The translations under genes were made by a program, and so were the position numbers. A stretch of DNA of 48,939 bases, taken from contig CADAEZ010000008.1 of NCBI GenBank assembly GCA_902787145.1, positions 1 to 48,939 of the forward strand. The letters run 5' to 3'. Source of the stretch: an uncultured Ruminococcus sp. (GTDB lineage Bacteria; Bacillota; Clostridia; Oscillospirales; Acutalibacteraceae). The stretch's first letter is position 1. Every line of letters starts with the position of its first letter. Positions 7,350-14,623 of the stretch are shown one piece after another. The notes under the pieces were generated by a model, which was given only the letters and a program-made list of their open reading frames with translations, searched no databases and was not told the DNA's origin.

Positions 7350-8531
7350 ATGAAAACTATTAAAAAATCCTTGGGTATCATCGTTTCACTTGCTGTTTTC
7401 GCGGCGGTATTCGCGGTATTCCCGGCGTCGGCGAATTACGGTGACGAAAACCATATGCGTGATATAACCGAGGTGGTTACGTCACAGGACAATACAAAGC
7501 AGTATCGCTTCTATATGCCCGACGAGTGGAAAAACGAGTACAACGACCGCTACGACGGACAAAGTCTCAGCTCCTGCTGCGCCGGCATATTCTGGTGGGA
7601 TGGCACAAAGAACTGCTCTATGGAGGAGTACAAGGTCTATGATGAGGGCGGCTGGCCGGGATACGCGGTATCAGCCCGTGAGGCGGCTGACCCCTGTATA
7701 TTTATTGCCGAGGTTCCCGCTGATGTAGAAACAATTATCTGGAACAACGCCGTCACCAATCATAACGACAAGGAGAACGCTGCTCTCAGCGAGGCGGCGG
7801 TACAGACACAGATTATCAACTGTTTGGATTACGCCCCCGGCGAGGACGAATACGGCTTTTATCCGAGCGGAGTGGACAGCTTTGACGGAATGATTTTCGT
7901 ATGCGAACCGGGCGAAACTACACAGTCGGAGTATGTCCTTCCTAAAACCTACAACGGCGAATGGTTCTACTACTACGGCAACGGACAGTATGGTGTAAAC
8001 AAATCCCCCGTAGACGGCGAGGTTTACTCCGGCGGAAGATGGCCGGGCAGGGATAAGGCGGACGAACCGGCAACTTGGGAGACAACCGTTCCCGCGACCG
8101 AATCGACTGCTAATCAGGAGACAACCGTTCCCGCGACCGAATCGACCGCTAATCAGGAGACAACCGTTCCCACCGCAACTCCGGCTCCCAAACAGCAGCA
8201 AACCGTAGCTCCGGTCAAAAGACCTAACACCGTAAAGATTACTGTAAAGAACAGAAAGCTGTCAAAATCCACCCTCAAAAAGAGCAAAACAAAAGTAAAG
8301 CTCATAAAGGTTAAGAATGCCAAGGGCAAGGTAAGCTATAAGCTCGTAAAAAAAGGTACGTCCGGAAAAATCCTAAAGAAAATCTCGGTCAACAAAACAA
8401 CAGGAGCGGTAACATTCAAAAAAGGAGCCTACAAAAAGGGAAGTTACAAAATCAAAATTAAGATTAGCGTAACGGGCGACAAAAACTACGACGCAAAGTT
8501 CACAAAAACAGCAAAGGTAATAATAAAGTAA
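7350..8531 (+). CDS. Secreted protein with starch-binding-like N-terminal module and Lys-rich C-terminal module
   Basis: This 393-residue protein starts at the ATG after AAAGGAGG; an in-frame upstream ATG at 7299 lies before the promoter -10 box and is not used. A signal peptide (about 1-26, ending PASA) is followed by a Trp/Tyr/Asp-rich module (about 27-235) with RFYMPDEWKNEYND, IFWWDG, WPGY, TTIIWNN-like and GEWFYYYGNGQYGVNK motifs. These resemble the aromatic, WPG-containing patterns of CBM26-type starch-binding modules; binding is inference. A Thr/Pro/Glu linker follows, encoded by a 39 bp tandem repeat. The last ~100 residues are a highly basic, beta-rich (Ig-like?) module that also ends the proteins at 26534 and 46739. 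The N-terminal module is clearly paralogous to that of 46739-48022. No sortase signal was seen. Confidence 0.8.
   Translation: MKTIKKSLGIIVSLAVFAAVFAVFPASANYGDENHMRDITEVVTSQDNTKQYRFYMPDEWKNEYNDRYDGQSLSSCCAGIFWWDGTKNCSMEEYKVYDEGGWPGYAVSAREAADPCIFIAEVPADVETIIWNNAVTNHNDKENAALSEAAVQTQIINCLDYAPGEDEYGFYPSGVDSFDGMIFVCEPGETTQSEYVLPKTYNGEWFYYYGNGQYGVNKSPVDGEVYSGGRWPGRDKADEPATWETTVPATESTANQETTVPATESTANQETTVPTATPAPKQQQTVAPVKRPNTVKITVKNRKLSKSTLKKSKTKVKLIKVKNAKGKVSYKLVKKGTSGKILKKISVNKTTGAVTFKKGAYKKGSYKIKIKISVTGDKNYDAKFTKTAKVIIK
8079..8171 (+). repeat. 39 bp tandem repeat coding a Thr/Pro linker
   Basis: Two full units (8079-8117 and 8118-8156) plus a partial third encode ETTVPATESTANQ. The units differ at a single position or so, indicating recent duplication within the linker of the secreted protein. 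Confidence 0.85.
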
Positions 8532-8538
8532 AGACAAG

Positions 8539-8577
8539 CGAGTCTTTCCAAAAAAAAAAGGAAAGGCTCGTTTTTTT
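8539..8577 (+). terminator. Intrinsic terminator of the secreted-protein gene
   Basis: CGAGTCTTTCC (8539-8549) pairs with GGAAAGGCTCG (8560-8570) with one wobble, followed by seven T. Confidence 0.9.
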
Positions 8578-8644
8578 ATTTGTAAATTGCGTTGTTTTAC
8601 GCAATTATCGGTGTTTTTTGCTTGTTAGTGAGAGATGTTATAAA

Positions 8645-8797
8645 CGTCATCCTGAGTGGAGCGAAGCGGCCCCTGCCGTCATCCTGAGTGTAGCGCAGCG
8701 GAATCGAAGGATCCCCTGCCTCTATATAGCGGTAGGACAGAGCGCTAAGAAGCCGTCATCTTTCATTGTGGGATCCTTCGACAAGCTCAGGATGACG
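8645..8797. repeat. GTCATCCTGAG-type palindromic repeats
   Basis: A partial forward unit (8645-8669) and a full forward unit (8677-8715, CGTCATCCTGAG through GAAGGATCCC) are followed by an inverted unit (8770-8797, GGGATCCTTCG through CTCAGGATGACG). The full forward unit and the inverted unit can pair over a ~50 base loop. Related units lie at 17896-17925, 17979-18019 and 19072-19113. Repeats of this type are widespread in bacterial genomes. A short open frame through here is an artefact. Confidence 0.75.
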
Positions 8798-8842
8798 ACT
8801 GTTATCGTTCGTTTTAGTTGAAATCATTGGTTAAAGTGATGA

Positions 8843-8878
8843 TTGTCGGAGGATTGTCGGAGGATTGTCGGAGGATTG
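8843..8878 (+). repeat. 11 bp tandem repeat
   Basis: The unit ATTGTCGGAGG is repeated about three and a half times without change, followed by degenerate CGGAGG copies near 8936-8951. No gene; function unknown. Confidence 0.8.
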
Positions 8879-8947
8879 TTCTTTCGTAAAAAAGCCAGTG
8901 TTTATCGGGGTTTGAGTGTGTTATTCGGAGGATCGGAGGATAAATTA

Positions 8948-9005
8948 CTATAAACTATTTAACGTAGAAAAAACATATATATATTTTTACATTATATAGT
9001 TTATA
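8948..9005. repeat. Short inverted-repeat element CTATAAACTAT, copy 1
   Basis: CTATAAACTAT (8948-8958) and ATAGTTTATA (8996-9005) bound an AT-rich core with AAAAACATATATAT. A similar element lies at 44594-44648, with ends CTATAAACTAT and ATAGTCTATAG. Confidence 0.6.
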
Positions 9006-9033
9006 AAAACAGAAATCATCTTACTTCCTGTTC

Positions 9034-9060
9034 ACATTTATGACTTACCTCCATATGATG
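9034..9060 (+). promoter_or_regulatory. Possible late-sporulation (sigma-K-like) promoter
   Basis: AC (9034-9035) lies 16 bases before CATATGATG (9052-9060), near the sigma-K pattern AC-N16-CATAnnnTA with one mismatch. No sigma-A promoter is evident before the cysteine-rich gene. The match is weak. Confidence 0.3.
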
Positions 9061-9092
9061 TATTGTCAGAATAAAATTTGGAGGTAATACTT

Positions 9093-9884
9093 ATGCCTGA
9101 TGTTCCTGTAAATTCACAGCGGAATGAAGACCAGAGCTTCTGTATCGACGCCGACCGCGTCTATGATTCCTGCGGCGACAAGGATTGTCTGTCCGAGATG
9201 CGCGTGTTCTTTACCGAGGCCAACCAGCAGATTATAAACAACGCCGTATCGGCCAGAATCCGCGAGGCTAATATCATCAACACTGTCGTCAACGTCGAGC
9301 CCGTGACCTATCATTGCGGATTTTACTCCGTTGATATGACCTTCTACTTCGAGATTGTGCTCGACGTATTCACAAGCGACGGCTCCGCTCCGGCTACCGT
9401 AAGCGGACTGTCGGTGTTTGCGAAGCGCGTCATCCTCTACGGCGGCAACGGCAGCGTAGCGGTGTTCACCAGCGAGCCTGCCGGCTCTTGTGTTGATCCA
9501 AGCGACCAGAGCCTGCCTGTCGCAAAGGTGCAGGTAGCCCGTCCTATGGCGCTGACAGCCTGCCTTACCGAGTGTTGCAGTCCCTGTATGCCGTCGGCAG
9601 CGATTCCCGAATGTGTAACCGAGTATTTCGGCGCTCCGATTGTACCGTCACAGGCGCGCTCGGTACTGGCCACGATCGGAGTTTTTACGATTGTACAGCT
9701 AAAGCGTACTGTCCAGATGCTTATCCCGGCGTTCGATTTCTGTGTACCCGACAAGGAATGTGTAACCTCAACCGACAATCCCTGCGATATGTTCTCTAAG
9801 GTGGACTTCCCGGTTGAACAGTTCTTTCCGCCCAATCTTGCGGATATCGACCCCGAAAATATCGAGACGGGCTGCGGATGTTAG
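9093..9884 (+). CDS. Conserved clostridial cysteine-rich protein, possible spore-coat or envelope protein
   Basis: This 263-residue protein has no signal peptide or membrane segment. About 16 cysteines are spread over the chain, with clusters at CGDKDCLSEMRV (near 24-35), LTECCSPCMPS (centre) and a C-terminal GCGC. The FYSVDMTFYFEIVLDVF segment and the CxxKDCL opening recall a conserved but functionally unassigned family in clostridia; that is memory of the family style, not a search result. Cysteine-rich proteins of this kind are often spore-coat or exosporium components, and the upstream region carries a weak sigma-K-like promoter. Start: the ATG at 9093 after GGAGGT (spacing 8); the TTG at 9078 overlaps the ribosome binding site. 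It has its own terminator. Function unproven. Confidence 0.7.
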   Translation: MPDVPVNSQRNEDQSFCIDADRVYDSCGDKDCLSEMRVFFTEANQQIINNAVSARIREANIINTVVNVEPVTYHCGFYSVDMTFYFEIVLDVFTSDGSAPATVSGLSVFAKRVILYGGNGSVAVFTSEPAGSCVDPSDQSLPVAKVQVARPMALTACLTECCSPCMPSAAIPECVTEYFGAPIVPSQARSVLATIGVFTIVQLKRTVQMLIPAFDFCVPDKECVTSTDNPCDMFSKVDFPVEQFFPPNLADIDPENIETGCGC

Positions 9885-9894
9885 TATAAACAGT

Positions 9895-9930
9895 GGAGCT
9901 GTCGCTTTATTACGCGGCGGCTCCTTTTTA
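9895..9930 (+). terminator. Terminator of the cysteine-rich protein gene
   Basis: GGAGCTGTCGC (9895-9905) pairs with GCGGCGGCTCC (9914-9924) with two G-T wobbles, then TTTTTATT. Confidence 0.88.
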
Positions 9931-9971
9931 TTGCTATGATGTGAATATTGCACAAAATAATTTCACTACTA

Positions 9972-10000
9972 TTGACTTTTTGTCACAAATAGTCTATAGT
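9972..10000 (+). promoter_or_regulatory. Promoter of the CBS-domain gene
   Basis: TTGACT (9972-9977) and TATAGT (9995-10000) with a 17-base spacer; an overlapping TATAAT lies at 10000-10005. Confidence 0.6.
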
Positions 10001-10033
10001 ATAATTGTAGAAAAGTATTTAGAGGATTTTGAA

Positions 10034-10462
10034 ATGAATATACTGTATTTGCTTAAAATAAAAAGCGATCTAAGCTATGTATATGACGATAACTCTATGC
10101 GCCAGGGGCTCGAAAAAATGCGCAGCCACAGCTATACCGCCATTCCCGTAATTACACGCGACGGCGACTATGTCGGCACCGTCACCGAAGGCGACTTTTT
10201 GTGGCATATCCTGCGCTATGGCCGAGCGAGTATCAAAGACCAGGAGAGCTACCGTGTAGGCGATATCGTCAGAGAGGACTTTATGCTTCCCGTCAGGGTC
10301 AACGCCACCGACGAGGAACTGATAGAAAAGGCTATTAAACAGAACTTTGTACCCGTTGTGGACGACAGAAACAAGTTTATCGGCATTGTAACAAGACAGG
10401 ATATCATCAGGTTCTTTGTCGAAAAGCACACCGAAAATAAACAGCAAAGCAACGTGAGCTGA
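10034..10462 (+). CDS. CBS-domain pair protein
   Basis: This 142-residue soluble protein is made almost entirely of two CBS motifs. The first (about 8-60) has YTAIPVITRDGDYVGTVTEGDFLW and the second (about 75-130) has NFVPVVDDRNKFIGIVTRQDIIRFF. Paired CBS motifs bind adenine nucleotides or related ligands and act as energy or redox sensors; the ligand and partner here are unknown. The longer open frame starting at 9893 is not used, because promoter and ribosome binding site (AGAGGAT) lie inside it. The tandem CAP-domain genes follow in the same direction after 28 bases, so co-transcription is possible. Confidence 0.85.
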   Translation: MNILYLLKIKSDLSYVYDDNSMRQGLEKMRSHSYTAIPVITRDGDYVGTVTEGDFLWHILRYGRASIKDQESYRVGDIVREDFMLPVRVNATDEELIEKAIKQNFVPVVDDRNKFIGIVTRQDIIRFFVEKHTENKQQSNVS

Positions 10463-10490
10463 TAAGTTTAAATGAAAGGTATGTTGGAGT

Positions 10491-11549
10491 ATGAAAAAGA
10501 TAATTTGCGTATTGCTGACGTTTTTTATCTTGTCATCAGCCGCTCACTTTTCCACATCCGCAAAAACTCGTGTGGTAAAGGGTGGGTTCAACTATTCCTA
10601 TGCCAAAAAAGTCCATAAAATCATAAATAAACACAGAAGCAGAGCGGGGCTGAAGGCGCTCAAGCTCGACGACAAGCTCACCGACGAGGCAATGCTGCGC
10701 GCGGCCGAGCTGCGTGTGCGCTATTCCCACACCCGTCCGAACGGTAAATTCTGCGGAACCGCCTATAGCTGGAGCCAGACCGCCGGCGAGAACATTTCTT
10801 ACGGCGCGTTCTCTCCCGAGGAGGTTATGAAGGGCTGGATAAAATCCTCCGGCCACAGGGAGAACATCCTGCGCAAGGATTATACCCGCGTCGGAGTGGG
10901 GTGTTTTCTTGATTCGGGAGGCCAGGTATACTGGGTTCAGGCGTTCAGCGCCGGCAAGACCTCTAAGATTTGTAAAGACAATGGAACTAAATACGTAGAT
11001 GTAAAGATTTCCGCCAAGGGCAAGGCTAAAAGCCACGCTAAAACAATCAGGGATGTCTGCAAAATCAAATCTGTAAAGCTGAAAAAGACTAAGTTTATAT
11101 ACAGCGGAAGCGCGCCTAAGTATTCGGTAATTGTCAAGGACGCCAAGGGCAGGTCGATTCCGAAGAAATACTACAAGGTATCCTGTCCCGAAAAGGTAAG
11201 GGGCGTAGGCGAGTATAACGTCTGCGTCAACAGCGTGTACACCCAGCAGGAGTTTACTGTAAAGTTCAGGGTTGTGCCGCGTACTCCGACTATCAGCTCG
11301 GTTACTGCCTCGGCATACGGCTATAAGGCAAGCTGGGGGTCGGTTCCCGGTAACGGAAATTTTGAGCTGGAGTATTGCGACAAAAAGAGCTTCTCCGGCT
11401 GCAAGGTGATGGTTGTCAAGGGACAAAGCTTCGAGATGTCCTCGCTCGTAAAGGGCAGGGAGTATTATGTCCGGGTAAGAGCGTATGACGTCGGCGACAT
11501 CGGATGCGTCTATTCCGACTGGAGCAAGGTGTATACGTTTACAGCGTAA
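10491..11549 (+). CDS. Secreted CAP/SCP-domain protein with Ig-like and fibronectin-III-like C-terminus
   Basis: This 352-residue protein has a signal peptide (about 1-24, ending TSAKT). The CAP domain (about 28-165) carries the family landmarks YSHTRPNGKFC, GENISYG, GHRENIL and VYWVQAF, including the HTRP and GHRENIL histidines. A short Ig-like segment follows (about 195-265, KYSVIVKDAKGRSIPKKYYKV), then an FN3-like domain (about 266-352, ending YSDWSKVYTFTA). Bacterial CAP proteins are extracellular and stable; reported roles include lipid, small-molecule or surface interaction, and no enzyme activity should be assumed. Start: ATG after GTTGGAG. It is followed after 20 bases by a full-length paralogue with identical domain order, indicating tandem duplication. 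Confidence 0.87.
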   Translation: MKKIICVLLTFFILSSAAHFSTSAKTRVVKGGFNYSYAKKVHKIINKHRSRAGLKALKLDDKLTDEAMLRAAELRVRYSHTRPNGKFCGTAYSWSQTAGENISYGAFSPEEVMKGWIKSSGHRENILRKDYTRVGVGCFLDSGGQVYWVQAFSAGKTSKICKDNGTKYVDVKISAKGKAKSHAKTIRDVCKIKSVKLKKTKFIYSGSAPKYSVIVKDAKGRSIPKKYYKVSCPEKVRGVGEYNVCVNSVYTQQEFTVKFRVVPRTPTISSVTASAYGYKASWGSVPGNGNFELEYCDKKSFSGCKVMVVKGQSFEMSSLVKGREYYVRVRAYDVGDIGCVYSDWSKVYTFTA

Positions 11550-11569
11550 AAGAAGGGAATGTATTTATT

Positions 11570-12646
11570 TTGAAAAAGCTTATATCATTTGTTCTTGTAT
11601 TTACCGTACTTATGTCCGCGGCGGTTTTCGCGCCGGAGGCAGCGGCTAAAACACGTACCATAAAGGGCGGGTTCAACTATTCCTACGCCCAAAAGGTGCT
11701 TAAGATAATGAACAAAAGCCGAAAGAAAGCAGGACTTAAAGCCCTGAAGCTCGACGCGTCTCTCACCAAAGAGGCTATGGCCAGAGCTGCCGAGCTGGTG
11801 GTTATGTATTCGCACACACGTCCGAACAAAAGCCAATGCTCTACAGCATATAGCTGGACTCCCGAAACAGGCGAGAATATCTCCCACGGATTCAAAACCC
11901 CTGCCAAGGTTATGAAGGCCTGGATGAAATCCCCTATGCACAAAAAGAATATTATGCGCGCAAGCTTTAAACGCGTAGGAATCGGTTGCTTCCGTGATAC
12001 ATACGGCGAGTACCAATGGGTACAGGCGTTCAGCGGCGGAAGCTGCAAGAAAACGTGCAAAACCAAGTCCACCAAATACGCGGCAGTCAAGGTTCCGCTT
12101 AAGGCAAGCGGCAAAAGCAAGGTTACTTATGCTAAAAAAGTAAAAAAGATAAAAACTGCAAAGCTTAGCAAGACAAAGTTTGAGTACACCGGTAAGGCGC
12201 CGAAGTATTCGGTTATCGTCAAGGACGCCAAGGGTAAAAACATACCTAAAAATCAGTATCAGATTGAATATCCCAGAGATGTTAATAGACCCGGCGATTA
12301 CTATGTATTTATAAGGGGCTTGTACACTTCACAGCAATTTAAGCTGAGGTTCGATATACAGCCGCAGACGCCGATAATCAAGTCGGTTGAAAAATCGTCC
12401 TATGGCTATACCGTAAACTGGGATTACTCATCTGATGTAGATTATTTCTGTGATGTTGAGTATTCTACAAATAAGGATTTTTCAAACAGCCTATCTATGC
12501 CGGTACTCCACGGAAAAAGCTATGAGATATTTGACTATGACGAAAATATGACATATTACGTCAGGGTAAGGTCGCATATAATTGGAAACAATACGTTTGT
12601 GTATTCAAACTGGAGCAAGGTATATACATTTAAAACAGATAACTAA
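11570..12646 (+). CDS. Secreted CAP/SCP-domain protein, tandem paralogue
   Basis: This 358-residue paralogue of the preceding gene has the same layout: signal peptide (about 1-28), CAP domain (YSHTRPNKSQC, GENISHG, MHKKNIM, YQWVQAF), Ig-like segment (KYSVIVKDAKGKNIPKNQYQI) and FN3-like domain ending YSNWSKVYTFKTDN. The CAP helix motif GHRENIL of the first copy is PMHKKNIM here, keeping the histidine. Start: the TTG at 11570, giving MKKLISF; the sequence upstream in frame lies inside the preceding gene, AGAAGGGAA lies about 10 bases upstream, and the nearby ATG at 11559 is out of frame. The C-terminal third has diverged more than the CAP domain, suggesting different partners. The gene ends in a strong hairpin that merges into a dispersed repeat. 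Confidence 0.85.
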   Translation: MKKLISFVLVFTVLMSAAVFAPEAAAKTRTIKGGFNYSYAQKVLKIMNKSRKKAGLKALKLDASLTKEAMARAAELVVMYSHTRPNKSQCSTAYSWTPETGENISHGFKTPAKVMKAWMKSPMHKKNIMRASFKRVGIGCFRDTYGEYQWVQAFSGGSCKKTCKTKSTKYAAVKVPLKASGKSKVTYAKKVKKIKTAKLSKTKFEYTGKAPKYSVIVKDAKGKNIPKNQYQIEYPRDVNRPGDYYVFIRGLYTSQQFKLRFDIQPQTPIIKSVEKSSYGYTVNWDYSSDVDYFCDVEYSTNKDFSNSLSMPVLHGKSYEIFDYDENMTYYVRVRSHIIGNNTFVYSNWSKVYTFKTDN

Positions 12647-12652
12647 GACTTA

Positions 12653-12678
12653 GAGGCTGACCGGAAACGGTCAGCCTC
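12653..12678 (+). terminator. GAAA-tetraloop hairpin after the CAP genes
   Basis: GAGGCTGACCG (12653-12663) and CGGTCAGCCTC (12668-12678) form a perfect 11-pair stem with a GAAA loop, but no T tract follows. The same stem starts the repeat at 33967. Confidence 0.65.
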
Positions 12679-12755
12679 AGCTAAATTCGCTTCACGAGCT
12701 AAATTTGGCATTGCCAAGCTAAATTCCTGTCGGAGCTAAATCTGCTGTGCAAGCG
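12679..12755 (+). repeat. AGCTAAATT mini-hairpin ladder, copy 1 (short form)
   Basis: AGCTAAATT or a one-base variant occurs four times with 17-20 base spacing, separated by mini-palindromes such as TGGCATTGCCA, and runs on to a TGCTGTGCA motif. The copy diverges from the other two after 12755. The remaining stretch to 12851 holds no gene. Confidence 0.75.
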
Positions 12756-12851
12756 TAGCTTGCGTATAAATTCTGTCGGGCACAGCAGTGTACCGATATA
12801 TAGATTCTGTCTACACGTCATTAACTGATCACTAAAAACTAATCACTAAAT

Positions 12852-12883
12852 AAAAAAACAGGCTCGGATAATTCCGAGCCTGT
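12852..12883 (-). terminator. Intrinsic terminator of the DUF6465 gene
   Basis: On the minus strand ACAGGCTCGG and CCGAGCCTGT pair around a 6-base loop (12858-12883) and are followed by six T. Confidence 0.92.
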
Positions 12884-12896
12884 AGTAATCTTGTGA

Positions 12897-13355
12897 TTAG
12901 CAGAAGAATACGTCCATTTCTTTCTCGTCGCCGTCAGCAACAAAGTAAGCTTTGCTCTCCTCGGGCTTGAGGTAAACTGTGATATTCTTGGCAGCCTTGC
13001 CGTTTGTGAGCTTAACGTTCTTAATAACGTCGTCGATAGCAACCTGTGTACCGCCGAACTCTACGAATACCTCAACGTTTGTCTTAGCAGCGGCAGCCTT
13101 AGTTGTTGTCTTCTTGGCAGCAGGCTTCTTAGCGGCAGCCTTCTTAGCGGGAGCCTTCTTCTCCTCAGCCTTGGCAGCTGTCTTTGTAGCAGTTTTCTTA
13201 GCGGCTGTCTTCTTAGCAGGAGCTTTCTTCTCCTCAGCCTTAGCAGCTGTCTTAGCAGCAGCCTTTGTAGCGGTCTTAGTTGTCTTTTCAGCAGCCTTAG
13301 CAGCTGTCTTTGTCTCTTTCTTTGCTTCTGTTTCAGCTTTCTTAGTTGTTGCCAT
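12897..13355 (-). CDS. DUF6465-family protein with Lys/Ala-rich histone-like tail
   Basis: This 152-residue protein has two parts. Residues 1-92 are almost entirely Lys, Ala, Thr and Glu, in repeats such as EEKKAPAKK, resembling histone H1 and HupB-type tails that bind DNA or RNA without sequence specificity. The last ~60 residues form a compact domain (VEVFVEFGGTQVAIDDVI through AYFVADGDEKEMDVFFC) typical of the DUF6465 family of clostridia, whose function is unknown. Nucleoid or RNA association is inference. Start: ATG at 13355 behind GAGGAGGTC; longer in-frame extensions upstream lack a ribosome binding site and overlap the promoter. The repeats in the tail make opposite-strand frames look open, but those are not genes. 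Monocistronic. Confidence 0.82.
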   Translation of the reverse strand: MATTKKAETEAKKETKTAAKAAEKTTKTATKAAAKTAAKAEEKKAPAKKTAAKKTATKTAAKAEEKKAPAKKAAAKKPAAKKTTTKAAAAKTNVEVFVEFGGTQVAIDDVIKNVKLTNGKAAKNITVYLKPEESKAYFVADGDEKEMDVFFC

Positions 13356-13421
13356 TATAAATGACCTCCTCATAAAAAATTGAATATATACAATGTAAGC
13401 ACATTTCTGTTTACAGAATTT

Positions 13422-13449
13422 ATTATACATAATCTTTTTTAAAAGTCAA
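13422..13449 (-). promoter_or_regulatory. Promoter of the DUF6465 gene
   Basis: Minus-strand TTGACT (13444-13449) and TATAAT (13422-13427) with a 16-base spacer, implying a 5' leader of about 60 bases. Confidence 0.75.
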
Positions 13450-13588
13450 CGAATTTGCAAAACTTTGTAACTTTGTACAAATTGCACAATTACAAAAGTT
13501 GTTTTTATACAATAATCACAATGGAAATTCCCTGCTTTGGCTTAAACACTGAGTTTTTCGTATTTAGCCGAATTGTTAGTTTTAACTA

Positions 13589-13617
13589 TTGTAATTTATC
13601 GGGATAATTGGTATAAT
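13589..13617 (+). promoter_or_regulatory. Promoter of the AEC transporter gene
   Basis: TTGTAA (13589-13594), 17-base spacer and TATAAT (13612-13617) preceded by TGG, an extended -10. Confidence 0.7.
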
Positions 13618-13681
13618 GATAATATCTGGAATTATGTCTTACAATGAAAGCGCCTGACGATATAAATTATGAGGTAGTTTT

Positions 13682-14608
13682 ATGATTGGTAATATTCTGA
13701 TTGTCGCCGCGCAGGTCGCGATACTTTTTATACTTATCGCCGTTGGATTTATCTGCGGAAAGACAAAGCTGATTGCCGAGAGCGGCGCAAAATATCTCAC
13801 CGATGTTGTTTTGTATCTTGCTACGCCCTGCGTTATGATTCAGGCGTTTCAGAAGGCGGAGTTCACCCCGGAGATTATCCTGAACCTCGGAGTCGCCGCC
13901 GTATGCGCCGTGCTGATTCATATTCTTACCATACTTGTCGTGCGGCTGATGTTTAAAAAACAGAGTGAAAACCGTCGCAAAGTTATGCGCTTCGCTGTGA
14001 TATTCTCCAACTGCGGATTTATGTCTTTGCCATTGCAACAAGCGCTTCTGGGCGACAGCGGAGTACTGTACGGCTCTGTTTTTGTCGCTGTGTTTAATAT
14101 AATTGTATGGAGCTACGGCTTCGCCGATATGAGCGGAGACAAAAAGTGCCTCACGCTTAAAAAAATCATACTCAATCCCGGATTACTGGGAGCGTTTGCG
14201 GCGGTGTTATTCTTCTTTCTGAGGATTCACCTGCCTGAGATTCTGATGAGTCCTGTCGGCTATCTTGCCGGGCTAAACACCCCGGTGCCTATGCTTGTGA
14301 TCGGCTATCACCTCTCGCAGGCAGACCTTTTGAAGTCGCTAAGGGACAAGGGTATCTATGCGGTTGCCTTTATGAGGCTCGCGCTGGTGCCGTGCGTATC
14401 GCTGCTGATAATGTCGCTTTGCGGCGTAAGCGGAGACATCCTCGTCTCCTGTACTATTGCAGCCTCGGCTCCCGTAGCGGCTACCACGACAATGTTCGCG
14501 ACTAAATTCGACAGAGATGTCGACCTGTCGGTCGGGCTGGTATCTGTTACAACTATTTTTTCGATAATCACAATGCCGGTCATTATTGCTCTGTCACAGA
14601 CCATATAG
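13682..14608 (+). CDS. AEC-family (auxin efflux carrier type) transporter
   Basis: This 308-residue membrane protein has about ten hydrophobic segments in the two-half arrangement of AEC/membrane transport proteins. Examples are ILIVAAQVAILFILIAVGFICG at the N-terminus, the conserved FSNCGFMSLPLQQALLG in the middle and CTIAASAPVAATTTMFATKF near the end. Bacterial members export or import small carboxylates such as malate; the substrate here cannot be told. Start: ATG at 13682 with GAGG 7 bases upstream. A WYL-domain regulator follows after 15 bases in the same direction, so the regulator may control the transporter or simply share its transcript. Confidence 0.88.
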   Translation: MIGNILIVAAQVAILFILIAVGFICGKTKLIAESGAKYLTDVVLYLATPCVMIQAFQKAEFTPEIILNLGVAAVCAVLIHILTILVVRLMFKKQSENRRKVMRFAVIFSNCGFMSLPLQQALLGDSGVLYGSVFVAVFNIIVWSYGFADMSGDKKCLTLKKIILNPGLLGAFAAVLFFFLRIHLPEILMSPVGYLAGLNTPVPMLVIGYHLSQADLLKSLRDKGIYAVAFMRLALVPCVSLLIMSLCGVSGDILVSCTIAASAPVAATTTMFATKFDRDVDLSVGLVSVTTIFSIITMPVIIALSQTI

Positions 14609-14623
14609 TTATTCGGAGGAAAA

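Noticed and set aside
8618-8821. 67-codon open frame after the first starch-binding-like gene
   Set aside because: It is made of GTCATCCTGAG repeat sequence read through; no ribosome site, no conserved features.
11559-11561. ATG start for the second CAP gene
   Set aside because: It is out of frame with the CAP protein; the TTG at 11570 gives the signal peptide.
12979-13383. 134-codon plus-strand frame over the DUF6465 gene
   Set aside because: Ala/Phe/Val-rich antisense of the Lys/Ala-rich tail; the minus strand has promoter, ribosome site and terminator.
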